DNA from: an uncultured Collinsella sp.
GTDB taxonomy: Bacteria > Actinomycetota > Coriobacteriia > Coriobacteriales > Coriobacteriaceae
NCBI GenBank assembly: GCA_900549455.1
Contig: UROM01000002.1
Span: 1 to 41,684, forward strand
Length of the DNA: 41,684 bases
Direction: 5' to 3'
Of the stretch, positions 15,462-23,849 are shown one piece after another. The translations under genes and the position numbers were made by a program. Position 1 is the stretch's first letter. The number at the start of each line of letters is the position of its first letter. The notes under the pieces are model-generated. The model was not told where the DNA came from and searched no databases. It saw only the letters and a program-made list of their open reading frames with translations.

Positions 15462-18056
15462 TTGAAGCTCATCATCGCCGAGAAAAACGACGCCGCGCGT
15501 CAGATCGCCGAGCGTCTGTCCACGGGCAAACCCAAAAAGGATAAGGTGTACAACACCGCCATCTACCGTTTTGAGTGGCAGGGCGAGGAGTGCGTGACCA
15601 TCGGCCTGGCCGGTCACATCCTTGCGCCCGATTTTTGCGACAGCGTGCTGTTCGATAAAAAGCTGGGCTGGTATTCGGTCACCGAGGACGGCGAGATGCT
15701 GCCGGCCGACATGCCCGATGGCCTGGCTCGTCCGCCTTACGACACCAAGCGCAAGCCGTTTCTTGCCGACGGCATCTCCATCAAGGGCTGGAAGCTTGAG
15801 AGTCTGCCGTATCTCACCTGGGCACCCGTCATTAAGCTGCCGGCCGAGAAGGAACTCATCCGCTCGCTTAAGAACCTCGCCAAAAAGTCCGACAGCGTCA
15901 TCATCGCCACGGACTTCGATCGCGAGGGCGAGCTGATCGGTTCGGACGCCCTCAACAAGGTGCGCGAGGTTGCGCCCGATCTGCCGGTCGCCCGCGCCCA
16001 GTATTCTTCGTTTACCAAGGCCGAGATCACGCAGGCCTTCGATAATCTCGTCTCGCTCGACCAGAACCTGGCCGACGCCGGCGAGAGCCGTCAGCACATC
16101 GACCTCATTTGGGGCGCGGTGCTCACGCGCTACCTGACGCTCGCCAAGTTTGGCGGCTTTGGCAACGTACGTTCCGCCGGCCGCGTGCAGACGCCGACGC
16201 TTGCCCTGGTGGTCGAGCGCGAGCGCGAGCGCATGGCGTTTGTGCCCGAGGACTATTGGCAGATCCGCGGCATGGGATCCGCACAGGGCGCTGCCGAGGA
16301 CGACCGCTTTAAGATTGCGCACAAGACGGCACGCTTTACCGACAAGGATGCTGCCGAGACGGCATACGGCCATGTCGACGGCGTTACGACGGCAACCGTC
16401 GCCGCGGTGACCAAGCGCTCACGCAAGCAGCAGCCACCCACGCCGTTTGCGACCACCTCGCTGCAGGCTGCCGCCGCAGCCGAGGGCATCTCGCCTGCGC
16501 GTACCATGCGCATCGCCGAGTCCCTCTACATGGCGGGCCTCATCAGCTACCCGCGTGTCGACAACACCGTGTACCCCGCGACGCTCGATCTGGGCGCCGT
16601 GGTGAGCGATCTGGCAAAGATCAACCCGGCGCTGGCGCCGGTGTGCAAAAAGGTGCTCGCCGGTCCCATGAAGCCCACGCGCGGCAAGGTCGAGACCACC
16701 GATCACCCGCCTATCTATCCCACGGGCGAGGGCGATCCGTCCACGCTCGACGGCGGCCAGCGTAAGCTCTACGACCTCATCGCCCGTCGCTTCCTGGCAA
16801 CGCTCATGGGGCCCGCGACCATCGAGAACACCAAGCTCGAGCTCGACGTGAACGGTGAGCCGTTCGTGGCTTCGGGCGATGTGCTCGTGACCCCGGGTTT
16901 CCGCGAGGCGTATCCGTATGGACTCAAGCGCGATGAGCAGATGCCGCCGCTGGAGCAGGGCGATACGGTCGACGTGTTCGACATTAAACTCGAGGCCAAG
17001 CAGACCGAGCCGCCCGCGCGCTACAGCCAGGGCAAGCTCGTGCAGGAGATGGAAAAGCGCGGCCTGGGCACCAAGTCCACACGCGCGAGCATCATCGAGC
17101 GCCTGTACGCCGTGCGCTACCTCAAAAACGATCCCGTGGAGCCGAGTCAGCTGGGCATCGCCATCATCGATGCACTGACGCAGTTTGCCCCGCGCATCAC
17201 GAGCCCCGATATGACCAGCGAGCTCGATGGCGACATGACCCGTGTGGAGCGCGGCGAGGATACCGAAGAGCATGTCGTGGCGCACTCGCGCGCGCTGCTG
17301 GCTGGCGTGCTCGACGAGCTGCTCAAACACACGCAGGAGCTGGGCGACGCCATCAGCGACGCCGTCACGGCCGATGCGCGCGTGGGCGCTTGCCCCAAGT
17401 GCGGCAAGGACCTGGTTATGAAAACGAGCGCCAAGACCCGCGGCAGCTTCATTGGCTGCATGGGCTGGCCCGACTGCGACGTGACCTATCCGGTGCCGAG
17501 CGGCGTCAAGGTGAGCCCGCTCGAGGGCGAGGCAGCCGTGTGCCCCGAGTGCGGCGCGCCGCGCATTAAGTGCCAGCCGTTCCGCCAGAAGGCCTTCGAG
17601 ATTTGCGTGAACCCCACGTGCCCCACCAACTACGAGCCCGACCTTAAGGTGGGCGAGTGCAAGGTGTGCGCCGAGGCCGGACGCCATGGCGACCTGATCG
17701 CGCACAAGAGCGAGAAGAGCGGCAAGCGCTTTATCCGCTGCACCAACTACGATGACTGCGGCGTGAGCTATCCTCTGCCGGCGCGCGGTAAGCTCGAGGC
17801 GACGGGTGAGACCTGCCCCGAGTGCGGCGCCCCCATCGTGGTGGTCAACACGGCGCGCGGCCCGTGGCGTATCTGCGTCAACATGGACTGTCCGACCAAG
17901 GAGAAGAAGCCGGCCCGCGGCCGCAAGACTACGACCAAGGCGAGCACGGCCAAGAAGGCGACGGCGGCCAAGAAGACGACGGCCAAGAAAGCAACTGCCG
18001 CCAAGAAGACGACCGCGAAGAAGTCGACTACCAAGAAAGCAGCCGCCGACAAGTAA
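15462..18056 (+). CDS. topA: DNA topoisomerase I, archaeal-like type IA, with zinc ribbons and Lys-rich tail
   Basis: This 864-residue type IA topoisomerase relaxes negative supercoils by a transient 5'-phosphotyrosine bond. The start is TTG 15462 after AGGAG. The N-terminal Toprim domain reads LIIAEKNDAARQIAERLS and VIIATDFDREGELIG (Asp151, Asp153). This is much closer to archaeal TopA than to the usual bacterial enzyme. The active-site region is GLISYPRVDNTVYP with Tyr363; the residue after Arg is Val where most enzymes have Thr. Four C-terminal zinc ribbons (CPKCG, CPECG, CKVCAEAG and CPECG pairs) follow. The last ~45 residues are Lys/Ala/Thr repeats (KKATAAKKTTAKK), probably binding DNA non-specifically. 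Confidence 0.92.
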   Translation: MKLIIAEKNDAARQIAERLSTGKPKKDKVYNTAIYRFEWQGEECVTIGLAGHILAPDFCDSVLFDKKLGWYSVTEDGEMLPADMPDGLARPPYDTKRKPFLADGISIKGWKLESLPYLTWAPVIKLPAEKELIRSLKNLAKKSDSVIIATDFDREGELIGSDALNKVREVAPDLPVARAQYSSFTKAEITQAFDNLVSLDQNLADAGESRQHIDLIWGAVLTRYLTLAKFGGFGNVRSAGRVQTPTLALVVERERERMAFVPEDYWQIRGMGSAQGAAEDDRFKIAHKTARFTDKDAAETAYGHVDGVTTATVAAVTKRSRKQQPPTPFATTSLQAAAAAEGISPARTMRIAESLYMAGLISYPRVDNTVYPATLDLGAVVSDLAKINPALAPVCKKVLAGPMKPTRGKVETTDHPPIYPTGEGDPSTLDGGQRKLYDLIARRFLATLMGPATIENTKLELDVNGEPFVASGDVLVTPGFREAYPYGLKRDEQMPPLEQGDTVDVFDIKLEAKQTEPPARYSQGKLVQEMEKRGLGTKSTRASIIERLYAVRYLKNDPVEPSQLGIAIIDALTQFAPRITSPDMTSELDGDMTRVERGEDTEEHVVAHSRALLAGVLDELLKHTQELGDAISDAVTADARVGACPKCGKDLVMKTSAKTRGSFIGCMGWPDCDVTYPVPSGVKVSPLEGEAAVCPECGAPRIKCQPFRQKAFEICVNPTCPTNYEPDLKVGECKVCAEAGRHGDLIAHKSEKSGKRFIRCTNYDDCGVSYPLPARGKLEATGETCPECGAPIVVVNTARGPWRICVNMDCPTKEKKPARGRKTTTKASTAKKATAAKKTTAKKATAAKKTTAKKSTTKKAAADK

Positions 18057-18073
18057 CGGCGCAGTCGAAACAT

Positions 18074-18120
18074 TGCCCAAAAAAACGAGCGAGGACCCCA
18101 CGATCCTCGCTCGTTTTTTG
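18074..18120. terminator. Bidirectional intrinsic terminator
   Basis: AAAACGAGCGAGGA pairs with TCCTCGCTCGTTTT around an 8-base loop. It is flanked by a T-run on each strand. It serves topA on the plus strand and can serve the convergent zinc-ribbon gene on the minus strand. Confidence 0.88.
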
Positions 18121-18122
18121 AC

Positions 18123-18178
18123 CGGCAGGTAGGGACGTTCCTTTTCTGCCGGCAGTTTAGGAACGTCCCTAACTGCCG
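18123..18178. repeat. Palindromic intergenic element with AGGGACGTTCC core
   Basis: 20-bp arms at 18123-18142 and 18159-18178 (CGGCAG...AGGGACGTTCCT and its inverse, with one extra base) flank TTTCTGCCGGCAGTTT. The arms themselves contain AGGGAC / GTCCCT. It lies between the bidirectional terminator and the stop of the zinc-ribbon gene. Confidence 0.65.
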
Positions 18179-18197
18179 GCTCGGGAACGACAAAGCG

Positions 18198-19187
18198 CTA
18201 GTTCACCTCGACAGGCTTGGCGCCGGGATAGCGCTCCTCAAAGTCTAGGCGGTACTTATTGTCATTGGTGCCCGCCACGTTGTCGCGCGACAGCGGCGCC
18301 ACGATCTCATTCTTGTGGTCCGCAGGCTTGGCGTATTTCAGGCTGATCTCCCAGGCATCACAGATTGCGTCAATGCGGTGATCCAGGTCGTCGTACAGGG
18401 CGATGATGTCCTTCCAGGAGCTGTAGTTCTTGGAGCTCGTCGGAACGTCTAGGTCCTCGACGATGTCGTAATACTGCTCGATGGTGTCCTCCGTGCGCTC
18501 GGCGACGTCGGCGAGATTTTGACGGGCGGTTCGATCCTCTTCCAGATAACTGCCGTTGAAGTTCTGCGCGCAGCCACGGACGTAGTTGTCGAGGTCTTCG
18601 AGCAGGTCGTAGTATTCGCTCAGTCGGCGGTAGAGATTCTGCTCGGAGAGCGTTGCTTCGCCGCCATCCTCGTCGTCATCGTCATCGTCGTCATCGTCGT
18701 ACAGGCTGTTGGGATCGCCGAGAGGCTTTAGGTCATCGTCGTCGACGTCATGGTGCAGCTTAGCTACCTCGGCAGTCGTCTGCGTGGCGGCGTTGTCGAA
18801 AGGCTTGATCACAAAGAAAACGACCAGGGCGATGATGATCGCCACCAGCACAACGATAACGGCGATAAGCGGCCCGATGCCGCTCTTTTTGGGAGCGGGG
18901 GTCTGTGGCGAAGCGGGCGCGTATGCGGGAGCCGGCTGCTGTTGGGGCGAGCCGCTCGCGACGGGTATGCGCTGCGTGGTCTCGACGGCCGCGGGGCCTG
19001 CGGCGGGGTCGGGGCGATAGGCGAGGGGGTCGTCCGCCTTGGCTTGCGGCGTATCAAGGGAGCCGGTCTGCTCAAAAGCGGGCTGGCTATCGCTTGCGGT
19101 TGTTTGCTCAACGGGTGCACCGCACGAGGTGCAGAACTTGGCATTATCTGCAAGAAGTTTGCCGCACGAGGCGCAATACCGAGACAT
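18198..19187 (-). CDS. Zinc-ribbon single-pass membrane protein, unknown function
   Basis: This 329-residue protein starts with a short zinc ribbon (RYCASCG...FCTSCG; Cys5, 8, 19, 22). A Pro/Ala/Gln-rich disordered linker and one transmembrane helix (about residues 105-128) follow. The ~200-residue acidic extracytoplasmic domain contains a run of nine aspartates (164-172). The helical C-terminal half (LSEYYDLLEDLDNYV, TIEQYYDIVEDLD) suggests a coiled or bundled fold. The start at 19187 is preceded by AAGGAG at good distance; an ATG six codons upstream has none. Zinc-ribbon-TM proteins of this build are common in Coriobacteriia and clostridia, but their role is unknown. Confidence 0.8.
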   Translation of the reverse strand: MSRYCASCGKLLADNAKFCTSCGAPVEQTTASDSQPAFEQTGSLDTPQAKADDPLAYRPDPAAGPAAVETTQRIPVASGSPQQQPAPAYAPASPQTPAPKKSGIGPLIAVIVVLVAIIIALVVFFVIKPFDNAATQTTAEVAKLHHDVDDDDLKPLGDPNSLYDDDDDDDDDEDGGEATLSEQNLYRRLSEYYDLLEDLDNYVRGCAQNFNGSYLEEDRTARQNLADVAERTEDTIEQYYDIVEDLDVPTSSKNYSSWKDIIALYDDLDHRIDAICDAWEISLKYAKPADHKNEIVAPLSRDNVAGTNDNKYRLDFEERYPGAKPVEVN

Positions 19188-19255
19188 TGCCACTCCTTTC
19201 GCCACATTTCAATGCAATACGACGATTATACCCAGCGTCCAAAATTCCCCTTCAT

Positions 19256-19324
19256 AAGTTGCGGTGAAATAGGGACTGTTTGGCGGTCTCAGAGCTTCAA
19301 TTAGTCCCTATTTCACCGCAACTT
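19256..19324. repeat. Palindromic intergenic element with 22-bp perfect arms
   Basis: Arms at 19256-19277 and 19303-19324 are perfect inverted copies of 22 bp (AAGTTGCGGTGAAATAGGGA followed by CT on the left). The 25-base interior is unrelated. The arms contain TAGGGACT / AGTCCCTA. It lies in the divergent space between the zinc-ribbon gene and tmk. Confidence 0.7.
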
Positions 19325-19426
19325 TGGAAAGGCACCATTAGCCATTGGGGACGCGCCGAGCACTGGGGTATCATGGCTTGGTTGATATATCTGCATTTAC
19401 GCGCCTTGTAGGAAGGGGCTGCGCCC

Positions 19427-20110
19427 ATGGCTTTTGAGCCCGCTCAACATAGCTTTATCACGCTCGAGGGCGTTGATGGTGCCGGCAAGTCCACGCAGGC
19501 GCGCCTGCTTGCCCGTGCGCTCGAGCTCGCTGGCTACCAGGTTGTGAGTCTGCGCGAGCCGGGCGGCACCGCCATCAGCGAAAAGATCCGCGCCCTGCTG
19601 CTCGACCCCGCCAATACGGCGATGGGCGACACCTGCGAGTTGCTGCTCTACGAGGCGGCACGCGCTCAGTTGGTGCACGAGGTCATCGCGCCCGCCCTTG
19701 CTGCCGGCAAGGTGGTCCTGTGCGATCGCTTCTACGATTCCACGACCTGCTACCAGGCGTTTGCCGATGGCCTCGATCGTCAGATGGTGCGCGATGCCAA
19801 TAACCTGGCCGTCGCGGGTACGCACCCGGCGCTCACGCTCGTCTATCACATCACGCCCGAGCAGGCGGCGCTGCGCATGGCCGATCGCGGTGCGGCCGAC
19901 CGCATGGAGGCCAAGGGCATGGCCTTCCAAGAGCGCGTCTACCAGGGATTTTGCGCCATTGCCGCCGAGGAACCAAACCGCGTAAAGCTCATCGACGCGA
20001 CCGCGACCATCGAGGAAGTCTTCGAGAAGACGGTCGAGCAGGTTCGCGCCTACGGCCTCGACATTCCGCAAGATGCCGTCGCCGCCGCGCTTGCCAAGGA
20101 GGCCGAGTAA
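19427..20110 (+). CDS. tmk: Thymidylate kinase
   Basis: This 227-residue kinase converts dTMP to dTDP with ATP, an essential step of dTTP synthesis. It shows the P-loop GVDGAGKST (residues 15-23), the REPGGT motif and DRFYDSTTCYQ (the DR[YFH] signature). The lid region around RMADRGAADRME is also visible. AAGGGG lies upstream. It is the first gene of the tmk-holB-ricT cluster, an order also known in Bacillus. Confidence 0.96.
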   Translation: MAFEPAQHSFITLEGVDGAGKSTQARLLARALELAGYQVVSLREPGGTAISEKIRALLLDPANTAMGDTCELLLYEAARAQLVHEVIAPALAAGKVVLCDRFYDSTTCYQAFADGLDRQMVRDANNLAVAGTHPALTLVYHITPEQAALRMADRGAADRMEAKGMAFQERVYQGFCAIAAEEPNRVKLIDATATIEEVFEKTVEQVRAYGLDIPQDAVAAALAKEAE

Positions 20111-20111
20111 C

Positions 20112-21239
20112 ATGGCCCCCGCTCAGGCAAGCCTGCTGGCCAAGCTCGACACCCAAGAGCGCGTGCGCGACTTTTTGACCAATGCCGTCGCCAGCGGTCG
20201 TGCATCGCACGCCTACCTGTTTTTGGGCGCGCCCGGCGCGGGCAAGCTCGACGCCGCGTGGGCGCTCGCCCAAGCCTTCCTGTGCGAGCAGGATGGCTGC
20301 GGCTCATGCGATAGCTGCGTGCGCGTCGCCCGCCATACGCACCCCGACGTGCACTATTACACGCCCGAGAGCGCCACGGGCTACCTCATCGCCCAGACGC
20401 GCGAGCTACTCGACGACGTACCCCTGGCGCCCATCCGCGCCAAGGCCAAGGTCTACATCATTGACCGTGCCGAGCAGCTGCGCGCCAACACCGCCAACGC
20501 GCTGCTCAAAACGCTCGAGGAGCCGCCCGAGGGCGTTATGTTTATCTTGCTGGGCACCTCGGCAGACGTGATGTTGCCCACCATCGTGAGCCGCTGCCAG
20601 TGCGTGCCGTTTCGGCTGGTGTCGCCCACTGTGGCCGCGCAGGCCGTGAGCCGCGCCACCGGTCAAGATCCCGCGCGCTGCCGCATGGCCGTCGCCGTGG
20701 CGGGCAGCCCCACGCGCGGTATCGAGTTCCTTAAGAGCGCCGAGCGCCAGGACGCCCGTCGCCAGATGGTCCGTGCCATCGACTCGCTCATCGCCGCCGA
20801 CGAGGCCGATGTGCTCAGTCGCGCCAAGTCGCTCATTGTCGCCGTCAAGGCGCCGCTCGCCGAGGTCAAGTCCACGCAGGAAAAGGTGCTCGAGCAAAAT
20901 GCCGACTACCTGTCGCGTGGAGCATTGAAGCAGCTTGAGGACCGCAACAAGCGCGAACTCAACGCGCGCGAGCGTTCGGGTATCATGGAAGCGCTGGCGA
21001 GCGCGCGGACGCTCATGCGCGACGTGCTGCTGACGCTTCAGGATGAGGCGACAGACGTTGTGAACGAGGACGTGCGCGACACGATCGGGCGGCTTGCCGC
21101 GGCGACGAATGTTGCGGGTGCCACCCAGGCGCTCGAGGCAATTGTCACCGCCGAGCGCAACATCGCCAGAAACGTTACTCCCCAGCTGGCCATCGAGGTC
21201 ATGCTGTTCGATATCAGGAAGGCACTGAAATGCCGTTAG
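20112..21239 (+). CDS. holB: DNA polymerase III subunit delta' (clamp-loader)
   Basis: This protein is part of the clamp loader that places the beta clamp on DNA. The ATG at 20112 lies one base after the tmk stop codon, and the 375-residue length fits delta'. It has the AAA+ fold beginning with HAYLFLGAPGAGK. The usual Ser/Thr after the P-loop lysine is Leu, as expected for a delta' subunit that does not hydrolyse ATP. A four-cysteine zinc knuckle (CEQDGCGSCDSC) and the sensor-region ALLKTLEEPPEG follow. The SRC motif (TIVSRCQ) is present. It overlaps ricT by 10 bases. Confidence 0.93.
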   Translation: MAPAQASLLAKLDTQERVRDFLTNAVASGRASHAYLFLGAPGAGKLDAAWALAQAFLCEQDGCGSCDSCVRVARHTHPDVHYYTPESATGYLIAQTRELLDDVPLAPIRAKAKVYIIDRAEQLRANTANALLKTLEEPPEGVMFILLGTSADVMLPTIVSRCQCVPFRLVSPTVAAQAVSRATGQDPARCRMAVAVAGSPTRGIEFLKSAERQDARRQMVRAIDSLIAADEADVLSRAKSLIVAVKAPLAEVKSTQEKVLEQNADYLSRGALKQLEDRNKRELNARERSGIMEALASARTLMRDVLLTLQDEATDVVNEDVRDTIGRLAAATNVAGATQALEAIVTAERNIARNVTPQLAIEVMLFDIRKALKCR

Positions 21240-22930
21240 TCGTACCCGTTAAGTTTACCTACGCCTCGCGCGACCTGTGGTTCGACCCACAGGATCTGGA
21301 TATCCTCGAGGCAGATTACGCTATTTGCTCCACCGAGCGCGGAACCGAGATCGGCCTGGTCACGGCCGATCCCTTCGAGGTGCCGCAAGACGAGATCGGT
21401 CAGCCGCTCAAGCCCGTGTTGCGCGTAGCGAGCGACATCGACCTGCAGCTTGCCGACGACCTGGCTATCCAGGGTGACGAGGCCATGGTCGACTTCCGCC
21501 GCCTGGTCAAGGAGCTCGACCTCGAGATGAAGCCGGTCGGCGTCGAGTACCTGTTTGGCGGCGAGAAGGCTGTGTTCTACTTTGCTGCCGAGGAGCGCGT
21601 CGATTTCCGTCAGCTCGTCAAGGACCTGTCCTCGACGCTGCACATTCGCGTCGACATGCGCCAGATCGGCGTGCGCGACGAGACCCGCCTGGTGGGCGGC
21701 TATGCCCAGTGCGGCCAGGAGCTCTGCTGCACACGCTTTGGCGGACAGTTTGAGCCGGTTTCGATCCGCATGGCAAAAGAGCAGGACCTGCCGCTCAACT
21801 CGTCCAAGATTAGCGGCGTCTGCGGCCGCCTGATGTGCTGCCTGCGCTATGAGTTTGAGGCGTACAAGGACTTTAAGAGCCGCGCGCCCAAAAAGAAGAC
21901 GCTTATCGATACGCCGCTTGGCAAGGCGCGTATCCAGGAATATGACACGCCGCGTGAGCAGCTGGTGTTGCGCCTGGAGAACGGCAAAGTCTTTAAGGTC
22001 AACCTGGCTGACATGACCTGCTCTGAGGGCTGCAAAAAGAAGGCCGCCGAGCAGGGCTGCAACTGCCGCCCCGACTGCGTGACGCGCGATGTGCTCGAGC
22101 GTATCGAGTCGCCCGAGATGCGCCTGGCGCTTATGGAGCTCGACCGCGAGAACGGCGTCGACGTGGGCGATGGCCTGTCGAGCGCCGACCGTCTGGCCGG
22201 CACGTCGATGCCCAAGCGCCGCCGTCGCGATGCGGACGCCGATACCCGTGCCGGTCAGAGCCAGGGCGAGGGTCGCGGCCGCGGTAAGGGTCGCGGCAAG
22301 GCCGAGGCACCCGAGGCCGAGGAGGCTGCCGGTGGACGTCGCCGCCGCAAGCGCTCGGGTTCGGGCGATGCCGGCGAGGCCGCTCCCGCAGGCAAGAATT
22401 CTCCCCGCGAGCGCGAGGCTCAGCAGCCCCAACAGCAAAACCGCGGCGGTGGCATGAATCCCACGCGCCGTCGCCGCCGCCATTTGTCGAGCGAGGAGCG
22501 CGAGGACGCCTTCCGCGCCGCAGCCGCTCGCGAAGCCGGTGCCGGCCCCAAGGGTGGTTCGGGTTCCGATGCGCCTGCCGACAAGGGTGGCAAGCAGCGC
22601 AACGATGACGAGCGCACCCCGCGTCCGCGTCGTCGCCATTCCTCGGGCACGCAGCAAAAGCCCTCGGTGCCCTCTGTGGCCGATCAGGTCTCGGATGGCG
22701 AGGTCAAGGTCACACGTCGTCGCCCCGGAGATGGTGGAGGGGCAGCTGCCAAGGCCGTGCGCGGTGCTGCTCGTGACGAACGCGAGTCGCGCGAAGATCG
22801 TGGTGGCGAGGGTTCGGCCGACCAGGGCCAGAAGCGCCGTCGCCGTCGCCGTTCCCGCAAGCCGCGCCAGGACGGTGGCGAGGGCTCGACCCAAAACTCG
22901 TCCGCACCGCAACCGCCCACCGGCGAATAG
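21230..22930 (+). CDS. ricT: PSP1-domain protein RicT (YaaT) with long basic tail
   Basis: RicT acts with RicA and RicF as an Fe-S protein complex that helps RNase Y mature mRNAs in Bacillus. The first ~290 residues form the PSP1 domain. They carry the conserved cysteines QCGQELCC and GVCGRLMCC, and the motif RxxFKTLID-like KKKTLIDTPLGKARI. An extra Cys cluster (CSEGCKKKAAEQGCNCRPDC) follows at about 264-283. The last ~230 residues are low-complexity, rich in Arg/Gly/Glu/Pro (RGRGKGRGKAEAPEAEEA, RRRRHLSSEE), and probably disordered and RNA-binding. This makes it twice the usual length (~275). It overlaps the end of holB by 10 bases, so it is translationally coupled. Confidence 0.9.
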   Translation: MPLVVPVKFTYASRDLWFDPQDLDILEADYAICSTERGTEIGLVTADPFEVPQDEIGQPLKPVLRVASDIDLQLADDLAIQGDEAMVDFRRLVKELDLEMKPVGVEYLFGGEKAVFYFAAEERVDFRQLVKDLSSTLHIRVDMRQIGVRDETRLVGGYAQCGQELCCTRFGGQFEPVSIRMAKEQDLPLNSSKISGVCGRLMCCLRYEFEAYKDFKSRAPKKKTLIDTPLGKARIQEYDTPREQLVLRLENGKVFKVNLADMTCSEGCKKKAAEQGCNCRPDCVTRDVLERIESPEMRLALMELDRENGVDVGDGLSSADRLAGTSMPKRRRRDADADTRAGQSQGEGRGRGKGRGKAEAPEAEEAAGGRRRRKRSGSGDAGEAAPAGKNSPREREAQQPQQQNRGGGMNPTRRRRRHLSSEEREDAFRAAAAREAGAGPKGGSGSDAPADKGGKQRNDDERTPRPRRRHSSGTQQKPSVPSVADQVSDGEVKVTRRRPGDGGGAAAKAVRGAARDERESREDRGGEGSADQGQKRRRRRRSRKPRQDGGEGSTQNSSAPQPPTGE

Positions 22931-22996
22931 CGCCCGCAAACGGATTTAACCTGCCTGACCCCAAACGCGTCGGGGTACCATAGCGCTGAATCAACG

Positions 22997-23028
22997 ACCC
23001 TCCCTGCGACCGAGCGTAGGGAGGGTTG
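22997..23028 (+). promoter_or_regulatory. Hairpin covering the comF ribosome-binding site
   Basis: ACCCTCCCTGCG (22997-23008) pairs with CGTAGGGAGGGT (23015-23026) over 12 bp with a 6-base loop. The right arm holds the only good Shine-Dalgarno (GGGAGG), placed 7-8 bases before the GTG of comF at 23033. No T-run follows. It could be a ricT terminator remnant or a translational switch for comF. Confidence 0.5.
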
Positions 23029-23032
23029 TGTC

Positions 23033-23839
23033 GTGAAGAGACATTTGAACGTGTTGGGATGCCTGCAAGGTGCCGGCATCCTACCGTTTGCGGACGAATT
23101 GCTACCGTTTGCCGAGCGGGCGGCGCACGAGGCGCTTGAGGCGTTGTCACCCACGCGATGTGCCGGCTGCGAGCGCGCCGGTGCGCTTATTTGTCAAGAC
23201 TGCCTGGCCGCGCTCGCGCTCATCGACCCGCGGCATAGCTGCACTCGATGCGGCGCCCCGTTTGGAGACTTGCTGTGCACCGAGTGCTCGGTCGAGGGTA
23301 CGTCCTCGGCGATGGCCGAAGCACTCGACCGGTGCCTGGCATGTGCCGTTTACACGCACCCGCTGCCGCGGATCATTAAAGCGTACAAAGACGCGGGCGA
23401 GCGACGCCTGGCGCCGTATCTGGCAGAGCTGCTATACGATACCGCCTTACATGCCCAGGTCGCGGCACCCGAACGCTTAGGCGGTGTGTTGTCCGGCGCC
23501 GATGCGGTGGTGTTTGTGCCCGCGACGGCGGCGGCGTTTCGGCGGCGAGGCTTCGATCATATGGAAGCCATCGCGCGCCCATTTTGCGAGCTGTCGGGTG
23601 TTCCGCTACTCGACGCCCTCGTTAAGTACGGTCATGGCGACCAGCGTGAACTCGGTCGTGAAGAACGCCGTGAACGCGCCCGAGGCATGTACGAGACCGT
23701 TGAGGACGTGCGGGACCGCCGCCTGCTGCTTATCGACGACGTTATCACCACGGGTGCGACGATGGCAGCGGCTTCGGCGGAACTCAAGCGCGCCGGTGCC
23801 GCGGCCGTTGATGGTCTCGCTATCGCACGCGTTTGGTAG
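23033..23839 (+). CDS. comF: ComF family phosphoribosyltransferase-like protein
   Basis: ComF proteins act in natural DNA uptake, in a complex with the helicase ComFA in Bacillus. Some members may have other roles. The 268-residue protein has two N-terminal zinc-binding Cys pairs (CAGCERAGALICQDC, CTRCGAP...CTEC). A phosphoribosyltransferase domain follows, with the PRPP-binding loop LLLIDDVITTGATM and FRRRGFDHMEAIA. The start is GTG, with its Shine-Dalgarno inside a hairpin. No other competence gene is adjacent. The downstream gene starts 10 bases after its stop codon. Confidence 0.9.
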   Translation: MKRHLNVLGCLQGAGILPFADELLPFAERAAHEALEALSPTRCAGCERAGALICQDCLAALALIDPRHSCTRCGAPFGDLLCTECSVEGTSSAMAEALDRCLACAVYTHPLPRIIKAYKDAGERRLAPYLAELLYDTALHAQVAAPERLGGVLSGADAVVFVPATAAAFRRRGFDHMEAIARPFCELSGVPLLDALVKYGHGDQRELGREERRERARGMYETVEDVRDRRLLLIDDVITTGATMAAASAELKRAGAAAVDGLAIARVW

Positions 23840-23849
23840 GGGTGGTTTT

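Noticed and set aside
16419..18101. Long minus-strand open frame across topoisomerase I
   Set aside because: It is a shadow of the conserved plus-strand gene, with a Leu/Arg/His-rich product typical of antisense frames.
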